Below are positions 5,897 through 6,804 of a stretch of DNA of 6,804 nucleotides, piece by piece. A program made the position numbers and the translations under genes. How positions within the stretch are numbered: position 1 is the first letter of the stretch; every line of letters begins with the position of its first letter. The stretch is from Calditrichota bacterium (lineage in GTDB: Bacteria > Calditrichota > Calditrichia > RBG-13-44-9), in assembly GCA_016934605.1 (NCBI GenBank), contig JAFGSO010000044.1:1-6804 (forward strand), in the 5' to 3' direction. A model generated the notes under the pieces. That model ran no database searches. It had not been told where the DNA came from and saw only the letters and a list, made by a program, of their open reading frames with translations.

Positions 5897-6190
5897 AAAA
5901 CGGATCCTACCAACATCGTATCCGTCCCATCGGGACGGCTGATGAACCGCTATTCTCCCAAAAAAATTGTCTGGTTCTGCTATCAAAGTGTGAGTGCATC
6001 ATTCTTATATAATAAGGAGTTTTCTAAAATGTTTTGGACAGCAATGATTTTTATTGAACTATTAACTAAATTTTCATTTAAGGACAAGATATCCTGGATG
6101 TTCTGGATAAATTTCATATTTTTGATGTAAGGAGATAAGTTTTCTGAGCATAGGACATAGATACAACTAAAAGAATCACCTTATATTGTT
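5897..6190. other. Non-coding DNA with degenerate copies of a TGTTTTGGAC motif
   Basis: This stretch contains the palindrome at 5922-5938, TGTTTTGGACA at 6030-6040 and ATGTTCTGGATA at 6098-6109. A 62-codon frame (5942-6130) is rich in Phe, Trp and Ile but has no recognisable domain; it starts inside the palindrome's downstream flank and includes the repeats. I do not call it a gene. Confidence 0.5.
5922..5938. repeat. REP-like palindrome CCGTCCC-ATC-GGGACGG
   Basis: A perfect 7-bp GC-rich stem with a 3-base loop is followed by CTGATGAACCG. Words shared with it, GGGACGG and CGGCTGATG, also occur close together at 1899-1920 (partly on the opposite strand) beside the convergent gene ends. This suggests a dispersed palindromic repeat, but two copies are not enough to be sure. 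Confidence 0.6.
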
Positions 6191-6256
6191 ACTTTGTACT
6201 TTGTATTTTTTTCTTGTTATCTTGTTATCTTGTATCTTGTATCTTGTATCTTGTAT
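6191..6256. repeat. Tandem microsatellite ending in four CTTGTAT heptamers
   Basis: The tract reads ACTTTGT x2 (6191-6204), a T-rich joint, CTTGTTAT x2 (6213-6228) and then CTTGTAT x4 (6229-6256). Unit length shifts from 8 to 7 bases, as expected of slippage-evolving tandem DNA. It ends in TTGTATTATACAA, a short palindrome. There are no unique spacers, so it is not a CRISPR. It lies in non-coding DNA and could vary in copy number between strains. Confidence 0.85.
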
Positions 6257-6311
6257 TATACAATCTCTGTAAATGTTTTTCTTAATACGACAATTTTCGA
6301 AGAAGTCAGTT

Positions 6312-6350
6312 AAAAAAAGAAGCCAGGTACAGCTTTCGCCATACCCGGCT
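6312..6350 (-). terminator. Strong rho-independent terminator of the T9SS cargo gene
   Basis: On the minus strand AGCCGGGTA (6350-6342) pairs with TACCTGGCT (6329-6321), nine pairs with one G-U. The 12-base loop itself contains GC-GAAA-GC. After TC the strand continues with seven T (6318-6312). The hairpin lies about 57 bases past the stop at 6407, where the gene's transcript should end. Confidence 0.85.
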
Positions 6351-6374
6351 TGGGGAGGGGGATTTGGGGATTGC

Positions 6375-6408
6375 CTCCTGAGCGTTTCCGCAGCAGGAGA
6401 CAGTTTTT
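6375..6408 (+). terminator. Candidate plus-strand terminator abutting the T9SS cargo gene
   Basis: CTCCTG (6375-6380) pairs with CAGGAG (6394-6399), with an inner GCG/CGC helix closing a TTTC loop across a small internal bulge. On the plus strand TTTTT (6404-6408) follows after four bases. It would stop transcripts arriving from the left before they run antisense through the T9SS gene. On the minus strand it has no U-run. Confidence 0.5.
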
Positions 6409-6804
6409 ATTTCACGAGCATCATTCGACGAACTTCTCTGAATGATCCGGCTTCAATTCTATAAAAGTACATGCCTGAAACCAGATTCCTGGCATCGAAA
6501 CGAATGTTATGGACACCGGCAGCCATTTCCTGATTCATCAGAGAAGCCACTTCTTCTCCCAGTATGTTAAAGATTTTTAAAGACACAAACCGAGCTTCCG
6601 GCAGAGAGAATGCTATGGTAGTAACCGGGTTGAACGGATTCGGATAATTCTGTTCCAAATTATATTCCACGGGTATTAGACCCCGGTTATCAGAAATTCC
6701 GGTTAAAATACCAAACTCAACCACCTGTCCATTGGCCAGAGCGGCAAACAGACCGAATGCCTCACCGTTCTGATTGGCAGCCGGATTCAGAAAACCCGAT
6801 GCAA
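6407..6804 (-). CDS. T9SS cargo protein: DUF4397-like end plus type A C-terminal sorting domain (5' truncated by window)
   Basis: The frame is open to the right window edge, so only the last 132 residues are seen and the true start lies beyond 6804. A GTG at 6724 is internal, not the start. The first visible part, 'ASGFLNPAANQNGEAFGLFA' then 'ALANGQVVEFG', matches the end of a DUF4397 repeat, an extracellular beta-rich domain. A short linker leads to a type IX secretion sorting domain of about 80 residues: 'LEQNYPNPFNPVTTIAFSLP', then 'VSLKIFNILGEEV', 'AGVHNIRFDARNLVSGMYFY' and a basic 'REVRRMMLVK' C-terminus. Such domains direct proteins through the T9SS outer-membrane channel, where they are usually cleaved and the cargo is released or anchored. 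The protein is therefore predicted to be surface-bound or secreted. The sorting domain is certain; DUF4397 is likely. A strong terminator follows. Confidence 0.92.
   Translation of the reverse strand, partial: ASGFLNPAANQNGEAFGLFAALANGQVVEFGILTGISDNRGLIPVEYNLEQNYPNPFNPVTTIAFSLPEARFVSLKIFNILGEEVASLMNQEMAAGVHNIRFDARNLVSGMYFYRIEAGSFREVRRMMLVK

Noticed and set aside
5942..6130. 62-codon plus-strand frame rich in aromatic residues
   Set aside because: Made up largely of the repeated ATGTTTTGGAC-type DNA; no credible start context or domain.
6191..6256. Possible CRISPR-like array
   Set aside because: Units of 7-8 bases directly abut with no spacers; it is a microsatellite.
1..6804. tRNA, rRNA, transposase genes, phage genes or defence operons other than toxin-antitoxin
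   Set aside because: None could be recognised by reading both strands; a covariance or profile search would be needed to exclude small RNAs.

Overview
The window looks like a chromosomal segment from a bacterium of the FCB group (Bacteroidota, Ignavibacteriota, Calditrichota, Marinimicrobia and relatives). The main evidence is the right-edge protein, which ends in a type IX secretion (T9SS) type A sorting domain with the typical 'QNYPNPFNP' start. A dipeptidyl-peptidase-5-like S9 peptidase of the Porphyromonas kind and an Lnb/DUF4105-like membrane protein fit this. GC content is moderate in genes and low between them. I cannot name the genus.

Layout, left to right. Bases 1-657 (+) hold the C-terminal part of a five-helix membrane protein resembling the Lnb/DUF4105 family. 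After an AT-rich gap, 981-1769 (+) encodes a GNAT acetyltransferase fused to a YoaP-like thioredoxin-fold C-terminus. Convergent to it, 4000-1958 (-) encodes a complete exported S9 serine peptidase with signal peptide and full catalytic triad. Bases 4001-4618 carry no convincing gene but contain a GC-rich island with strong inverted repeats. A compact vapBC-type toxin-antitoxin pair (AbrB-fold antitoxin 5205-4999, PIN toxin 4996-4619, both -) follows, with a near-consensus sigma-70-type promoter.

Bases 5270-6308 are about 1 kb of non-coding, repeat-rich DNA. It holds a 128-bp element with imperfect terminal inverted repeats (5439-5566), a 10-bp hairpin of a motif that recurs nearby (5636-5671, 6030-6040), a 185-bp MITE-like element with perfect 18-bp terminal inverted repeats (5712-5896), a short palindrome (5922-5938), and a tandem microsatellite ending in four CTTGTAT heptamers (6191-6256). 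The right edge (6804-6407, -) is the end of a DUF4397-type T9SS cargo protein, followed by a strong rho-independent terminator (6350-6312).

The genes do not form one pathway. The peptidase and the T9SS cargo both belong to the cell envelope or exterior, the GNAT-YoaP protein is probably cytosolic, and vapBC is a stand-alone module embedded in repeat debris. I found no clearly new multi-gene system. The unexplained material is the non-coding DNA around the toxin-antitoxin pair: the GC-rich island and the small repeat elements.
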